Shown here piece after piece: positions 9,801-18,438 of a stretch of DNA of 34,624 bases. The stretch's first letter is position 1. Every line of letters begins with the position of its first letter. This DNA comes from Candidatus Kapaibacterium sp. Its GTDB lineage: Bacteria; Bacteroidota; Ignavibacteria; Kapaibacteriales; UBA4661. Where the stretch lies: the NCBI GenBank assembly GCA_025358765.1, contig JANYIG010000210.1:1-34624 (forward strand), read 5' to 3'. Below the pieces are notes generated by a model. That model had not been told where the DNA came from and did not search any database. It saw nothing but the letters and a program-made list of their open reading frames with translations. The translations under genes were made by a program, and so were the position numbers.

Positions 9801-12605
9801 GAATACGTTGTCGAATGGGCAAATAATATTATCAATAGCTTGCGTCCTGAATTTGGCGAGCACAACAAAGCAGGTAATGTTACGGAAACATTGACCACGG
9901 CACGTGCTGTTGTTGGTAGTCCGAGAATTTTAACAATGTTTAAGGACTTTGCGGTCTTGAACGAAGGCAGTAGCAAAAAAGCGTTTCGTGATGCTGCCTT
10001 CCGGTTGAATCAGCAGGAGCAAGCAGCAATGTTGCGTGGTTTATTTACCGCAGATGGAACGGTTGCTAACTACGGCGAAAAAAGCCAGTATGTAGCATTA
10101 GATTCTTCGTCGCTCGAACTGTTGCAACAAGTTCAGCTTTTGTTACTTAATTTCGGCATCAAAGCAAAACTTTACGAAAATCGCCGTGCCGGAAAACTTA
10201 CAGCACTTCTGCCTGACGGCAATGGCAGCACGAAAGAATATGCTGTGGAAGAAATGCACAGTCTTCGCATTAGTCGCAGCTCGCGTGTTATTTTTGAATG
10301 CGAAATTGGCTTTATCGCTAATACGGAAAAAGCCAAAAAACTCCGTGAACTTAATGCTGCTATTAGCACATACAGCGACACATTCACCGATTACGTTGAA
10401 TCATTAACCTATATCGGTATGCAAGAGGTGTTCGACCTCACAGAGCCGGAAACAAGCCATTTCACGGCAAACGGTATTGCTGTCCATAATTGCTCCGAGT
10501 ACATGTTCTTGGATGACACGGCGTGTAACCTTGCAAGCCTGAATCTATCGCATTTTGTTGAGGAAGAAACGGGGTTATTCAAGGTGGACGATTTCCGTCA
10601 TGGCGTTCGCATTTGGACGATGATTCTGGAGATTTCCGTCCTAATGGCACAGTTCCCGTCGAGGCGCATTGCCGAACTCAGTTATGAGTTCCGCACATTA
10701 GGCTTGGGTTACGCGAACTTAGGGACAATCCTGATGACGGCGGGTATTCCTTACGATTCGCCGCAAGGGTTGGCTATCGCTGGCGCTATTTCGGCACTGA
10801 TGACGGGTGAATCGTACGCTACGTCGGCGGAGATGGCGAAGGAAGTAGGCGCATTCCCCGGATTCAAGCGCAACCGTGAACAAATGCTGCGCGTAATGCG
10901 GAATCACCGCCGCGCTGCCTACAACATGGCAGAAAACCAATACGAAGGCTTGACCATAAAACCGATGGGTATTAACCACGAAATCTGTCCGCCAAACCTG
11001 ATGCAAGCTGCCCGCGAAGCATGGGACAGAGCAGTGGAATTAGGCGAAACGCACGGCTACCGCAACGCACAAGTGAGTGTGATTGCGCCAACCGGAACAA
11101 TTGGCTTGCTCATGGATTGCGACACAACTGGCGTGGAGCCGGATTTTGCTATTGTAAAATTCAAAAAACTCGCTGGCGGCGGCTACTTCAAAATCGTAAA
11201 CCAATCCGTCCACAAAGCCCTCACGAAGCTCGGTTACACACCGCAGCAAATTGATGTCATTGAGAAATATTGCAAAGGGCATGGTTCGCTCACGGGCTGC
11301 CCGCATATCAACCGCGCATCGCTCAAAGAAAAAGGGTTCACGACGGACGCTCTTGAAACCATTGAAAAACAGCTTGATGCCGTATTCGACATCAAATTTG
11401 CCTTCAACAAATGGGCATTGGGCGAAGATTTCTGCAAAAATACGCTTGGCTTTACTGATGAACAATTAAACGATTACAATTTCGACATGCTTGTGGAATT
11501 GGGTTTCACAAAACAACATATCGCCGAAGCAAATGATTATATCTGCGGTACGATGACCGTCGAAGGCGCTCCGTTCTTGAAAGACGAGCATTTGCCTGTG
11601 TTTGATTGTGCCAACAAATGCGGCACGAAAGGCGAACGTTACATTGCCTATATGGCACACGTCCGCATGATGGCTGCCGTTCAACCGTTTATCTCCGGCG
11701 CTATTTCAAAAACCGTAAATATGCCCGCCGAAGCAAGCGTAGAAGATGTTGCGAACGTGTACGTAGAATCGTGGAAACTTGGCGTGAAGGCAAACGCGCT
11801 GTATCGTGACGGTTCTAAGCTCTCGCAACCGCTTAACAGCACGAACGCAAGCGAATTGGACGAAATTCTGATGCTCGGTGATGAAGAGACACTTGACGAA
11901 ACCAAAGGTCCAAAAGAAGTACAGTTACAGATTGTCGAAAAAGTCTATCATCGTGCACAACGCCGTCGCCTACCGAAAAAACGCGCTGGTCATATCCGTG
12001 AAGCGTACGTGGGCGGTCATAAGGTATTCCTGCGGACGGGAGAGTTCGAGGACGGAACGCTCGGCGAGATTTTTATTGATATGTACAAAGAAGGTGCATC
12101 ATTCAAAGGTCTGATGAACTGTTTTGCGGTGCTTGCCTCGAAAGCACTTCAATACGGAATGCCGCTCGATGAACTCGTGGAAACGTTCACCTTCACGCGC
12201 TTTGAGCCTGCGGGTTTGGTGGAAGGTCACGAAGCGATCAAAAATTCGACCTCCATTCTGGATTACGTCTTCCGTTCGCTCGGCTACGACTACCTCAAGC
12301 GCAATGACTTTGTCCACGTCAAAGCGGTAGATGAAACGCCTCACGCCGTTGAAGCAAAACCAGCATCACCGGAAATCGTGATTCAGCCTATAGCAAAATC
12401 CGCCGAACCAGCGTTGGAGCTGGCGGAAATGCGTATAGCCACAGGCGGCTCGAATGGAGCCAACGGTTCCGCAGCTCGCATTGTGGAAGCGAAAGCAAAA
12501 GGCTACACGGGTGAACAATGCTTCAATTGTGGCTCCATGCGCGTGAAACGCAACGGCTCTTGCACGGTCTGCGAAGATTGTGGCTCGACGAGCGGGTGTT
12601 CGTAA
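6891..12605 (+). CDS. nrdJ: Class II (B12-dependent) ribonucleotide reductase precursor with two inteins
   Basis: This enzyme reduces ribonucleotides to deoxyribonucleotides using adenosylcobalamin to make a thiyl radical. The start at 6891 has GGAG seven bases upstream; the reading frame is open from 6798, but the upstream part is not conserved-looking. The precursor is 1904 residues and splices to about 1157. Family marks are [18 protein letters not shown] joined to [24 protein letters not shown] joined to [19 protein letters not shown], and [21 protein letters not shown]. The C-terminus is a zinc-ribbon-like tail (CFNCGS ... CTVCEDCG). By comparison with NrdA, CFIQ carries the reducing cysteine, NPCSE the thiyl-radical cysteine with its Asn and Glu, and ACNLAS the partner cysteine. 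All are present. It is a single-gene unit with its own terminator. Confidence 0.96.
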   Translation: MKILRRFTQSGVAVYDQFEYTLRSSTLRNTDGSVVFQMNDIEVPKQWSQVATDILAQKYFRKAGIPQFDAQGQPIMDENGNQKLDSERSARQVVHRLAGCWRWWGEQHGYFDSTEDAQAFYDEAAYMLLKQMTAPNSPQWFNTGLNFAYGITGKSQGHYFVDPTTKKLKRSDDAYTHPQPHACARASTRLFTDAGVLSIGDIVRNNRTGLRVFDGERFVSVLAVKNNGIRGVYRATLKNGNFIEFTNDHLVWSADKRSKDGGSYAWNELKTLLGKKVQQTTLVNVPASVLAGADDDIEAGKLAEQSTSQRKIAQAALAGWVLGDGYYGKYNHNNKTTLFGVVTINDDEYRYVTDLFMTLFGEYKVVTKPTISETYRIVKRDSKQVDAFVNEYELDATSFTAIVPDRIFTSSTAEKAAFLRSLFQADGCVRIRTDERNSGDVVLSTISEDLAHGVQILLLSMGIYSNVSMGVDARQNRKNLYQVSISYYSERRKFEREIGFISADKRDKLAWLNSVVIGKTKAALSEETIVAIDYIGDEEVFDIQTESAQFAANGVIVHNCFIQSVEDDLVNDGGIFDLVTREARIFKYGSGTGTNFSTLRAAGEKLSGGGTSSGLMSFLKIYDRAAGAVKSGGTTRRAAKMVILNADHPDIEEFIEWKTKEEEKVAALVAGSKITAKHLQAVMDAALQGGTSTKENVMLAKAMRDAAQADVSQSYIFRTLSLVEQGFTTLNFETFDTHYESEAYNTVSGQNSNNTVRVTNKFMEAVINDESWNLVRRTNGTVAKTVKARDLWQKIAMSAWKSADPGLQYDTTINEWHTCPADGPINASNPCVTANTFVTTHDGLERIGNLVGQSRGVRSLDGNMHWVENIFSTGKKPVYELKTKAGYRLELTADHKVFTENRGDVPANELTKDDVVRLLQGSFGKTSTGSKDIAQLIGLLVGDGCVTNLNEVDAQGNTREVGFLTMSKDEEYVVEWANNIINSLRPEFGEHNKAGNVTETLTTARAVVGSPRILTMFKDFAVLNEGSSKKAFRDAAFRLNQQEQAAMLRGLFTADGTVANYGEKSQYVALDSSSLELLQQVQLLLLNFGIKAKLYENRRAGKLTALLPDGNGSTKEYAVEEMHSLRISRSSRVIFECEIGFIANTEKAKKLRELNAAISTYSDTFTDYVESLTYIGMQEVFDLTEPETSHFTANGIAVHNCSEYMFLDDTACNLASLNLSHFVEEETGLFKVDDFRHGVRIWTMILEISVLMAQFPSRRIAELSYEFRTLGLGYANLGTILMTAGIPYDSPQGLAIAGAISALMTGESYATSAEMAKEVGAFPGFKRNREQMLRVMRNHRRAAYNMAENQYEGLTIKPMGINHEICPPNLMQAAREAWDRAVELGETHGYRNAQVSVIAPTGTIGLLMDCDTTGVEPDFAIVKFKKLAGGGYFKIVNQSVHKALTKLGYTPQQIDVIEKYCKGHGSLTGCPHINRASLKEKGFTTDALETIEKQLDAVFDIKFAFNKWALGEDFCKNTLGFTDEQLNDYNFDMLVELGFTKQHIAEANDYICGTMTVEGAPFLKDEHLPVFDCANKCGTKGERYIAYMAHVRMMAAVQPFISGAISKTVNMPAEASVEDVANVYVESWKLGVKANALYRDGSKLSQPLNSTNASELDEILMLGDEETLDETKGPKEVQLQIVEKVYHRAQRRRLPKKRAGHIREAYVGGHKVFLRTGEFEDGTLGEIFIDMYKEGASFKGLMNCFAVLASKALQYGMPLDELVETFTFTRFEPAGLVEGHEAIKNSTSILDYVFRSLGYDYLKRNDFVHVKAVDETPHAVEAKPASPEIVIQPIAKSAEPALELAEMRIATGGSNGANGSAARIVEAKAKGYTGEQCFNCGSMRVKRNGSCTVCEDCGSTSGCS
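7437..8567 (+). other. Intein 1 of NrdJ with LAGLIDADG homing endonuclease
   Basis: A 377-residue in-frame intein. It starts with Cys ([13 protein letters not shown]) after extein THPQPHA and ends with GVIVHN before the extein Cys of [10 protein letters not shown]. The splicing blocks are recognisable: N-terminal Cys, block B with TNDH, block F ([10 protein letters not shown]), and the terminal His-Asn followed by Cys+1. Both endonuclease motifs look intact: [12 protein letters not shown] and [12 protein letters not shown]. Splicing should restore ...PQPHACFIQSV..., the normal NrdJ sequence. The Cys+1 residue corresponds to the N-terminal redox cysteine of the RNR active site (Cys225 of E. 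coli NrdA). Confidence 0.95.
9381..10490 (+). other. Intein 2 of NrdJ with LAGLIDADG homing endonuclease
   Basis: A 370-residue in-frame intein. It starts with Cys ([13 protein letters not shown]) after extein DGPINASNP and ends with GIAVHN before CSEYMFLDD. Block B has TADH. Endonuclease motifs are [10 protein letters not shown] and [11 protein letters not shown]. The Cys+1 residue is the thiyl-radical cysteine of the NPCSE active-site motif, so no active enzyme can form without splicing. It shares its layout and some sequence with intein 1 (FECEIGFIA against FEREIGFIS, followed by a similar Lys-rich helix), so the two are probably distantly related. Confidence 0.95.
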
Positions 12606-12631
12606 AAGTGAAGAAAGCGAAGTGGAATAGC

Positions 12632-12664
12632 AAGGCTGCTCACGGTGTGGGCAGCCTTTTTATT
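12632..12664 (+). terminator. Intrinsic terminator of nrdJ
   Basis: AAGGCTGCTCAC pairs with GTGGGCAGCCTT (one G-U pair) around a GGT loop, followed by TTTTATTA. It begins 26 bases after the nrdJ stop codon. Confidence 0.9.
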
Positions 12665-12708
12665 AGAACAACTTTAGGCGGGATAGTTTGTGTTTATCGC
12701 TACTAAAA

Positions 12709-13458
12709 TCAGCGACCATTGCCAGCTACTGTCATTGGTCGTTCGGTAACAACATGACCGGCTTTGCGGAACATACCAATGAATGCCGACCGTATAGAAT
12801 CGCCGTGCGGCGAAGAAGCAGGCTGAATATAGGTAACGACCCGAATATTTTTGAATGCCGCATTCCACGAACCCATCACGCGCGTTGCACCCTCAATCCT
12901 CTTCTCTATCGGCTCAAAATCTCCCTCGTCCACCTTGCCAATGATATACAACGTTGTGGGTAACGTATCTGCCGTCACGACACCCGCCACATGGGACAGC
13001 AACAGCGCTTGACGCTTGAGAACCTCTGGCTGCGCTTCTGCGAGTGCACGATTTGTTAGATTGCTAAAATCCGCCAACGACATACACCGTTTGTGAACCG
13101 CCGTCCCACCGATAATCATCTGCGTAACGTTAGAATCAGCGCCGACCTCACTTGCAATCTGTTTTGTGATAGCGTTTGCGGTATCAGCATTTACAGGTGA
13201 AAGAACCATAGCAAAAATATTTCGCGTCGCAGGAATAGTACGTTTTGTAACAGGTGCGCTTTTTTTAGGCATTTGGCGGTAAAGGATAATAAACATCAGG
13301 CATAGTGCCGCAATGCAGGCAAGAAACGCATACACTTTGAGCCAATTTTTCTTGTTCGCTGGCGGTAACACATCGCCGTCATCAGTATCGGTTGTCAGGA
13401 TATCAGTATTCATCAGAGGTTTGGAACTATTATATATATGTTGAAAATTGTTTATCAT
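12709..13458 (-). CDS. Membrane-anchored protein of unknown function
   Basis: 249 residues; I do not recognise the family. A short acidic cytoplasmic N-terminus (TDTDDGD) is followed by one clear transmembrane helix at ~43-62 (VYAFLACIAALCLMFIILY) and a soluble ~185-residue domain, presumably periplasmic. The sequence alternates strands and helices (IFAMVLSPVNADTANAITKQI, LYIIGKVDEGDFEPIEKRIEG, IRVVTYIQPASS). The ATG at 13458 lies 2 bases after the stop codon of the release-factor-like gene, which points to translational coupling; ATG 13413 is an alternative start. It is the last gene of the run starting at the Rieske gene. No function should be assigned. Confidence 0.75.
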   Translation of the reverse strand: MINNFQHIYNSSKPLMNTDILTTDTDDGDVLPPANKKNWLKVYAFLACIAALCLMFIILYRQMPKKSAPVTKRTIPATRNIFAMVLSPVNADTANAITKQIASEVGADSNVTQMIIGGTAVHKRCMSLADFSNLTNRALAEAQPEVLKRQALLLSHVAGVVTADTLPTTLYIIGKVDEGDFEPIEKRIEGATRVMGSWNAAFKNIRVVTYIQPASSPHGDSIRSAFIGMFRKAGHVVTERPMTVAGNGR

Positions 13459-13460
13459 TA

Positions 13461-13817
13461 TTAATCACTCTCAACTGCTGGACGGCGGCGAAGTTGTTTT
13501 TTTGCGCCATGCCGCGTTTTGCGGACACCATTCCGAAGTTTGACCGAACGTGAAGCACGAGTAGCAACACGCTCGGCGGGACGATAATTGAGGGCGGCGG
13601 CTTTCAAACGCAGTTTTTTCAAACAACGCTGTTTGTTTTGGTATTGGCTTCGCTCTTCGCGCGACTCAGCCACAATGCCGCTTGGACGATGAATAAGCCG
13701 TACACCACTTTCAACTTTATTCTGGTTCTGACCGCCTTTGCCACCAGAGCGAAACGTCTGTATCTCGCATTCTTGCAAGAGTTCGTCGTCGGTTGGCGGT
13801 AAAAAAATATAAATCAT
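13461..13817 (-). CDS. Release-factor-like GGQ protein (RF-1 domain, ribosome-rescue type)
   Basis: 118 residues with only the peptidyl-hydrolase domain of class I release factors. The catalytic motif is [18 protein letters not shown] (GGQ at 28-30), followed by [18 protein letters not shown] and a basic tail ([13 protein letters not shown]). Codon-recognition domains 2 and 4 are absent, so stop codons cannot be read in the usual way. Small proteins of this plan (ArfB, and mitochondrial MTRFR/C12orf65) release peptidyl-tRNA from stalled ribosomes or free large subunits. I cannot tell which of these it matches best. It lies between the SUI1 gene (29-base gap) and the membrane-protein gene (2-base gap), probably in one transcript. 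Confidence 0.88.
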   Translation of the reverse strand: MIYIFLPPTDDELLQECEIQTFRSGGKGGQNQNKVESGVRLIHRPSGIVAESREERSQYQNKQRCLKKLRLKAAALNYRPAERVATRASRSVKLRNGVRKTRHGAKKQLRRRPAVESD

Positions 13818-13846
13818 ATCTACGGCTTGCTCGCAGGCTTGGTGAA

Positions 13847-14191
13847 TTATTCCTTAATGCGGAACCCTAATTTTTTTAATTGCATCACAACTTTTGTGCG
13901 GTGGTCGCCTTGAATCTCAATTTCATTATCCAGTACCCTGCCGCCTGCACCACAGCTTTTTTTGAGCGAGGCAACAATATCTTGCAACTCGTCGGGATTC
14001 GACTGAAAACCACGTACAATGGTTACGAGTTTTGTTCCACTTCGTTTTTCGGTTTTGACAACGAGGCTGTACACCTTTCCGTCGTAGCCGGCTTTGAATG
14101 CCGTGTTCAATGCGCCTTCTGTATTTGGCTCTTCGTGTGCGGTTTCGGGCAAAAGCGCTTGCAAATCTGCAAGTGAGGTCAGTTTTTTCAT
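13847..14191 (-). CDS. yciH: SUI1/eIF1-family translation factor (YciH-like)
   Basis: 114 residues, the usual size of bacterial YciH. The SUI1 domain fills the C-terminal two-thirds: [40 protein letters not shown] and VMQLKKLGF are the family hallmarks. YciH can affect start-site fidelity on 30S subunits in E. coli; its normal role is poorly defined. There is no clear ribosome binding site before the ATG at 14191, but the Rieske stop codon is only 29 bases upstream. The next gene is also a ribosome-acting factor, which supports a translation-related role for the pair. Confidence 0.92.
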   Translation of the reverse strand: MKKLTSLADLQALLPETAHEEPNTEGALNTAFKAGYDGKVYSLVVKTEKRSGTKLVTIVRGFQSNPDELQDIVASLKKSCGAGGRVLDNEIEIQGDHRTKVVMQLKKLGFRIKE

Positions 14192-14220
14192 GCTGAAATT
14201 ATTGAGGTATCGTTAAGCTG

Positions 14221-14718
14221 TCACCGCATTACGGCATCATAGACGACAATTTGCCCGTTTTCGTGCTTAATGGTAAGCTCTTCGAGCGGTTTTGTAGGCG
14301 GAATCTTTGCAACGGAACCATCCGCATGAAATTCACCGCCATGACAATGACACACAAATTTCTGCATATTTGGCTGCCACTCTACCGTACAACCCGCATG
14401 AGTACAACGTAGGTTAAATGCTTTTATGCCATCCGCCGAGCGAAGAAGCATCACATTCTTATCGCCAAGTTTCGTTGCAATATAATTTTGTGTAACAAAA
14501 AGCGATTCCGCAGAACCAAGCGCCAGTGGTGAAGCGGGTTTGTGGCGAAATGCTGGAGCCACAAGAAATTGATAGAGTACATACGGAAACGGCGCGGCAT
14601 ATGCAGTGATGGCACCCGCAAGCAACAGCCGTGCGAAACGGCGGCGCTCGTTGGCTTCGTCTTCAGAGACAGATTGCGGGCTGTGTTCAGCATGGTTCGG
14701 TTGTTCGGAGATTGCCAT
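14221..14718 (-). CDS. Rieske [2Fe-2S] protein, QcrA-like
   Basis: 165 residues. The reading frame extends to a TTG at 14724, but the ATG two codons later (14718) is the more likely start. A short N-terminus with a Tat-like motif (ERRRFARLLLAGA, ~25-36) leads into a hydrophobic anchor. The soluble domain carries both cluster-binding boxes: RCTHAGC (C105, H107, C110) and VCHCHGG (C123, C125, H126). The domain would transfer electrons from quinol to a cytochrome or other acceptor. No cytochrome b or c1 gene is adjacent, so its partner must lie elsewhere or it serves a different oxidoreductase. It heads a minus-strand run with the translation factors. Confidence 0.92.
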   Translation of the reverse strand: MAISEQPNHAEHSPQSVSEDEANERRRFARLLLAGAITAYAAPFPYVLYQFLVAPAFRHKPASPLALGSAESLFVTQNYIATKLGDKNVMLLRSADGIKAFNLRCTHAGCTVEWQPNMQKFVCHCHGGEFHADGSVAKIPPTKPLEELTIKHENGQIVVYDAVMR

Positions 14719-14846
14719 GCACAAAATTACGAAAATCCCTGCTTCTGGCGCGGCTTTTTGCGTATATTTCCGAACGATAAACTCTCAACAGCTTCTTTGC
14801 TCACATTCCTCGTTATTTTCCGCTAACTCTATAACTGAAACGCATT

Positions 14847-16133
14847 ATGGCTCTTGCTTCACAACTATCTTCCAAACCGCTTCCGTTCTACAAAACGCTG
14901 TATTTTCAGGTCATTGTTGCTATATGTATTGGTGTCGCGCTCGGTGCGTTCTATCCGGCATTGGGTGAAGCAATGAAGCCGCTTGGCGATGGGTTTATTA
15001 AAGTTATCAAGATGCTGATAGCGCCGCTCATCTTTCTGACAGTCGTCGTCGGTATTGCGGGCATCGGCGATATGAAAAAGCTCGGCAGCGTAGGCGTGAA
15101 GGCGCTTCTGTACTTCGAGGTCGTCACGACCTTTGCGCTCGGCATCGGGCTGATTATCGTCAACCTCGTTCAGCCGGGCGCGGGCATCAATGCTGACGTG
15201 CGAACGATTGACGTATCCTCCATTGCAAAGTTTGTGACAACCGCCAACAACCAAAGCACAGTAGATTTTCTACTGCACATTATCCCGAACACCGTCGTGA
15301 GCGCCTTTGCCGAAGGCGAAATTCTTCAAGTGCTCTTTATCGCGTTGCTTTTTGGTATTTCGCTCACAAAAATGGGTGCAACTGGAGTTGTTATTGTGCG
15401 TGGCTGCGAAAAAGTGGCGCACGTTTTTTTCGGCATTGTAGCAATCGTCATGAAAGCTGCTCCAATAGGCGCATTCGGAGCAATGGCATTCACCATTGGC
15501 AAATATGGCATACAAACCTTGCTACCGCTTCTGAACTTGATGTTGTGCGTCTATGCAACGTGTTTGTTATTCGTGTTCGTGGTTCTGGGCGGGATTGCGT
15601 GGTACAACAAGTTCAGCATCCTCAAGTTTCTGCGCTACATCAAGGAAGAAATTTTGCTGGTGTTGGGAACCTCGTCGTCGGAGTCCGCGCTGCCGCCCAT
15701 TATGCAAAAGCTCGAACGACTTGGTTGCTCAAAGTCGGTGGTGGGTTTGGTAATTCCAGCGGGCTATTCGTTCAACCTTGATGGAACCTCTATTTACCTC
15801 ACGATGGCGGCAATCTTCGTGGCGCAGGCAACAAATACGCCACTAACGCTCACGCAAGAACTGACGCTGCTTGCGGTATTGATGCTCACCTCCAAAGGCG
15901 CAGCAACAGTCACAGGCGGAGGTTTTATTACGCTGGCGGCAACGCTGGCATCCACTGGAACCGTTCCCGTAGCGGGAATAACGCTACTTTTAGGCGTTGA
16001 CCGTTTTATGTCCGAAGCGCGTGCCATTACGAACCTCATCGGCAATGGCGTTGCAACAGTTGTGGTAGCGCGGTGGGAAGGGGAATTTGACGAGCAGCAG
16101 GCAGACACAATCCTCAACAGAAAATCTTTATGA
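14847..16133 (+). CDS. dctA: C4-dicarboxylate/amino-acid:cation symporter (DctA/GltP family)
   Basis: 428 residues, the normal size for DctA, with about eight membrane helices plus two re-entrant loops. Signature motifs are the serine-rich hairpin [17 protein letters not shown], the helix 7 motif [12 protein letters not shown], and the helix 8 stretch [17 protein letters not shown], where the Asp, Arg and Asn residues contact dicarboxylate substrates in this family. The Arg in EARAITN favours C4-dicarboxylates over neutral substrates, but glutamate/aspartate cannot be excluded. There is no obvious ribosome binding site. The stop codon overlaps the next gene's start codon (ATGA), so the two transporters are co-translated. 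Confidence 0.93.
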   Translation: MALASQLSSKPLPFYKTLYFQVIVAICIGVALGAFYPALGEAMKPLGDGFIKVIKMLIAPLIFLTVVVGIAGIGDMKKLGSVGVKALLYFEVVTTFALGIGLIIVNLVQPGAGINADVRTIDVSSIAKFVTTANNQSTVDFLLHIIPNTVVSAFAEGEILQVLFIALLFGISLTKMGATGVVIVRGCEKVAHVFFGIVAIVMKAAPIGAFGAMAFTIGKYGIQTLLPLLNLMLCVYATCLLFVFVVLGGIAWYNKFSILKFLRYIKEEILLVLGTSSSESALPPIMQKLERLGCSKSVVGLVIPAGYSFNLDGTSIYLTMAAIFVAQATNTPLTLTQELTLLAVLMLTSKGAATVTGGGFITLAATLASTGTVPVAGITLLLGVDRFMSEARAITNLIGNGVATVVVARWEGEFDEQQADTILNRKSL

Positions 16134-17398
16134 AAAAACGTTATCACGTGCTTGCCGCACTGTTCCTGCTTTCCGTCATCACGTATCTTGACCGTGTGTG
16201 CATCTCGCTTGCCGGACCACGCATGAAATCTGAACTTGGTCTTACGAATGAGCAATTCGGCTGGGTGCTGTCGGCATTTGCGATTGGATATTCGCTATTC
16301 GAGATTCCAAGCGGCGCGTGGGGTGATCGGCACGGCGCACGGCGTGTGCTAACGCGAATAGTAGTCTGGTGGTCAGTATTTACAACGCTTACGGGTTCGG
16401 TGTGGAATTTTATTTCCTTACTGGCAACACGTTTCCTGTTTGGTGCGGGCGAAGCGGGTGCGTACCCAAATGCTTCCATTGCGCTTTCACGCTGGTTTCC
16501 GCTTGCCGAACGCGGACGAGCGCAAGGCGTTATTTGGACGGCAAGTCGTTTGGGTGCTGCTCTTGCGCCGCTCGCAGTCACGCCAATTATGCTAACGTTT
16601 GGCTGGCGAGCAGTATTCCACGTATTTGGTGCAGTTGGACTCGTGTGGGCGGTAGTGTGGTATGTGTGGTACAGGGACGAACCACGTGCTATGAAAGGCA
16701 TTTCTAACGAGGAGGTGGAAGAAATTGAAACACGTCGCCATCTCCAGAACGTCCATCAATCCTTACCTTGGCGGCAGGTGATTGGAAACGCAAATTTTTG
16801 GGCGTTGATGATTGCCTACCACCTCAACATCTGGGGAGCATATTTTTACGTGTCGTGGTTGCCTACGTACCTCCAGGAAGGGCGCGGCTTTACGGAGAAA
16901 GACATGGTGATTTTTGGCACAATGCCCTTTGCGTTAGGAATGGTAGGCAATCTGTTCGGCGGCTACGCAACGGATATCCTCTCGAAGCGTATTGGCTTGC
17001 GCTGGGGACGCAGTATGGTTGCGGCATTGGGGTTGGCTACGTCGGGCATAATCATCCTCGCATCGGCGGCTACGCAGGATAAAATCGTTGCCGTCGTGCT
17101 GCTTTCGTTGGGTTATATGTTCAAAGACGTGGCGTTGCCTGTTACGTGGGCGGCTTCGATGGATTTGGGGCAATCCCACTCTGGTGCGGTCTCCGGCGCA
17201 TTGAATACTGCAGGACAGCTTGGAGCTTCCATTGTGAGCGTTGTTGTGGGATATTTGATAGGCTGGGGAGGCTACAATGCGCCATTAGTGGTGATTGGCT
17301 CGCTGTTGCTGGTCGCAAGTGCTTTATGGCTTCGCGTAGATGTCACGAAGCCGTTATTTGCAGACAACAGTGAAGAAAAACGCCACGATCCCGTATAA
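16130..17398 (+). CDS. MFS permease, anion:cation symporter (ACS) group
   Basis: 422 residues, twelve predicted membrane helices. N-terminal [32 protein letters not shown] is typical of the ACS group, which carries hexuronates, galactonate, phthalate and other organic anions. The loop 2-3 motif [14 protein letters not shown] and [19 protein letters not shown] fit the same group. The particular substrate is unknown. It overlaps dctA by 4 bases, so organic-acid uptake is the likely joint theme. The end of the gene is only 8 bases from the end of the convergent small gene, with no space for a separate terminator. Confidence 0.9.
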   Translation: MKKRYHVLAALFLLSVITYLDRVCISLAGPRMKSELGLTNEQFGWVLSAFAIGYSLFEIPSGAWGDRHGARRVLTRIVVWWSVFTTLTGSVWNFISLLATRFLFGAGEAGAYPNASIALSRWFPLAERGRAQGVIWTASRLGAALAPLAVTPIMLTFGWRAVFHVFGAVGLVWAVVWYVWYRDEPRAMKGISNEEVEEIETRRHLQNVHQSLPWRQVIGNANFWALMIAYHLNIWGAYFYVSWLPTYLQEGRGFTEKDMVIFGTMPFALGMVGNLFGGYATDILSKRIGLRWGRSMVAALGLATSGIIILASAATQDKIVAVVLLSLGYMFKDVALPVTWAASMDLGQSHSGAVSGALNTAGQLGASIVSVVVGYLIGWGGYNAPLVVIGSLLLVASALWLRVDVTKPLFADNSEEKRHDPV

Positions 17399-17405
17399 GC
17401 CTTGT

Positions 17406-17654
17406 TTACACAGACTTCTCCACAGATTTTTCCGCATACTCGTACATTGCTACACGAATATCAAATTCATCGCCCGGTTTGTAAAATTTCGTGTTGTCGA
17501 GCGGGTCAGTAACGCGTACGGTCGCCCAACATCCACCACCATACTTGACGATTTCGGCTTCGTAGGCGGGTGCTTCGTTGTGCAGCAGTGTGTAAACATT
17601 GCCCTTTTGCAGAGAATCTTTCGGGAGTTTTTCGTGGTGCGGTCGTTTTTGCAT
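17406..17654 (-). CDS. Small protein of unknown function
   Basis: 82 residues, predicted cytoplasmic, with no signal peptide. The sequence looks like a small all-beta fold (GNVYTLLHNEAPAYEAEIVKYGGGCWATVRVTD, then FKPGDEFDIR-type strand) with a charged C-terminus EKSVEKSV. I do not recognise the family. It starts 18 bases after the FlgD-like gene and is the last member of the five-gene minus-strand run. Confidence 0.6.
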   Translation of the reverse strand: MQKRPHHEKLPKDSLQKGNVYTLLHNEAPAYEAEIVKYGGGCWATVRVTDPLDNTKFYKPGDEFDIRVAMYEYAEKSVEKSV

Positions 17655-17672
17655 AGTTGTAGAGCAAAAAAG

Positions 17673-18383
17673 TTAGTCAATAGAGATTTGTTTGCGAACT
17701 GTTGTAATATTGCCAATCTGTGCTTCGGCAGCGTAATAACCTCGAGGCACACGTTTGCCTTTGCGATCGTGTGTACACCACACGGTATAGCTGCCCGGTA
17801 TTTGGATACTTTTGAAAATATTCGCCACCGCAATTGCTTGTATTGAATACACCGAAACCGAGACCTCTGCGGTTTGTTCAACGGTATAGGAAATTTTTGG
17901 CGACAGGTCTGGTATCAAGCCTACGTCGGCAAGAAGCTGTTGCCACGAGAACGTTGCCGTTATGCCGCCGCCATTCCTGCCTGTTGAGATGCCGGGTATA
18001 AATGTTGCTTGGGTACGATTGTACTCGCGCTCGAACTGTTCACGGAACGTTGGTATGAGCCAAAACTTTGGTATATCAAGCCAAGCATAATCTTTTGCAT
18101 GTTCCTCAAGAATCTCGATATATTTGGGCGACACACGTTGCAAACTCTGTTGAAACAAGAGCGCTGGTGGAATCCGCAAGCGCCTTACTTCGTTAAGCGC
18201 CTCGTAGAACGCTTTATCTTGTTCGGGTGAATAAGGATAATTGCCGGGCGCTGTTGTTCCGATTCCACCCGTACTGTCAGTTGCTTGGTGCGTTGTAGTT
18301 GTATGCTGCCGCCCTTGAGCATAGACGCTTGTAACAGCATACAACAGCGCAAGACAGGTCATCAAAAAATTAGATTTTCGCAT
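17673..18383 (-). CDS. Secreted protein with FlgD-like C-terminal domain
   Basis: 236 residues. A signal peptide (MRKSNFLMTCLALLYAVTSVYAQ) is followed by a Thr/Gly-rich linker (~25-48), a helical region (LNEVRRLRIPPALLFQQSLQRV, ~60-110) and a C-terminal FlgD-like/Ig-like domain. In that last domain SYTVWCTHDRKGKRVPRGYY and a final strand VRKQISID match the pattern seen in many secreted proteins of the Bacteroidetes-Chlorobi group, where it often serves in sorting or anchoring. The enzymatic role, if any, is unknown. It lies 55 bases after the epimerase gene in the same run. Confidence 0.78.
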   Translation of the reverse strand: MRKSNFLMTCLALLYAVTSVYAQGRQHTTTTHQATDSTGGIGTTAPGNYPYSPEQDKAFYEALNEVRRLRIPPALLFQQSLQRVSPKYIEILEEHAKDYAWLDIPKFWLIPTFREQFEREYNRTQATFIPGISTGRNGGGITATFSWQQLLADVGLIPDLSPKISYTVEQTAEVSVSVYSIQAIAVANIFKSIQIPGSYTVWCTHDRKGKRVPRGYYAAEAQIGNITTVRKQISID

Positions 18384-18438
18384 TGCCGAGTGTTAGTTTC
18401 TGATAACAATTTGCTTTAATAACAGATGGTCACGGTAT

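Noticed and set aside
14725-14846. Extra small gene between the Rieske and dctA genes
   Set aside because: Only 122 bases, with no start codon followed by a convincing frame. It is a divergent promoter region.
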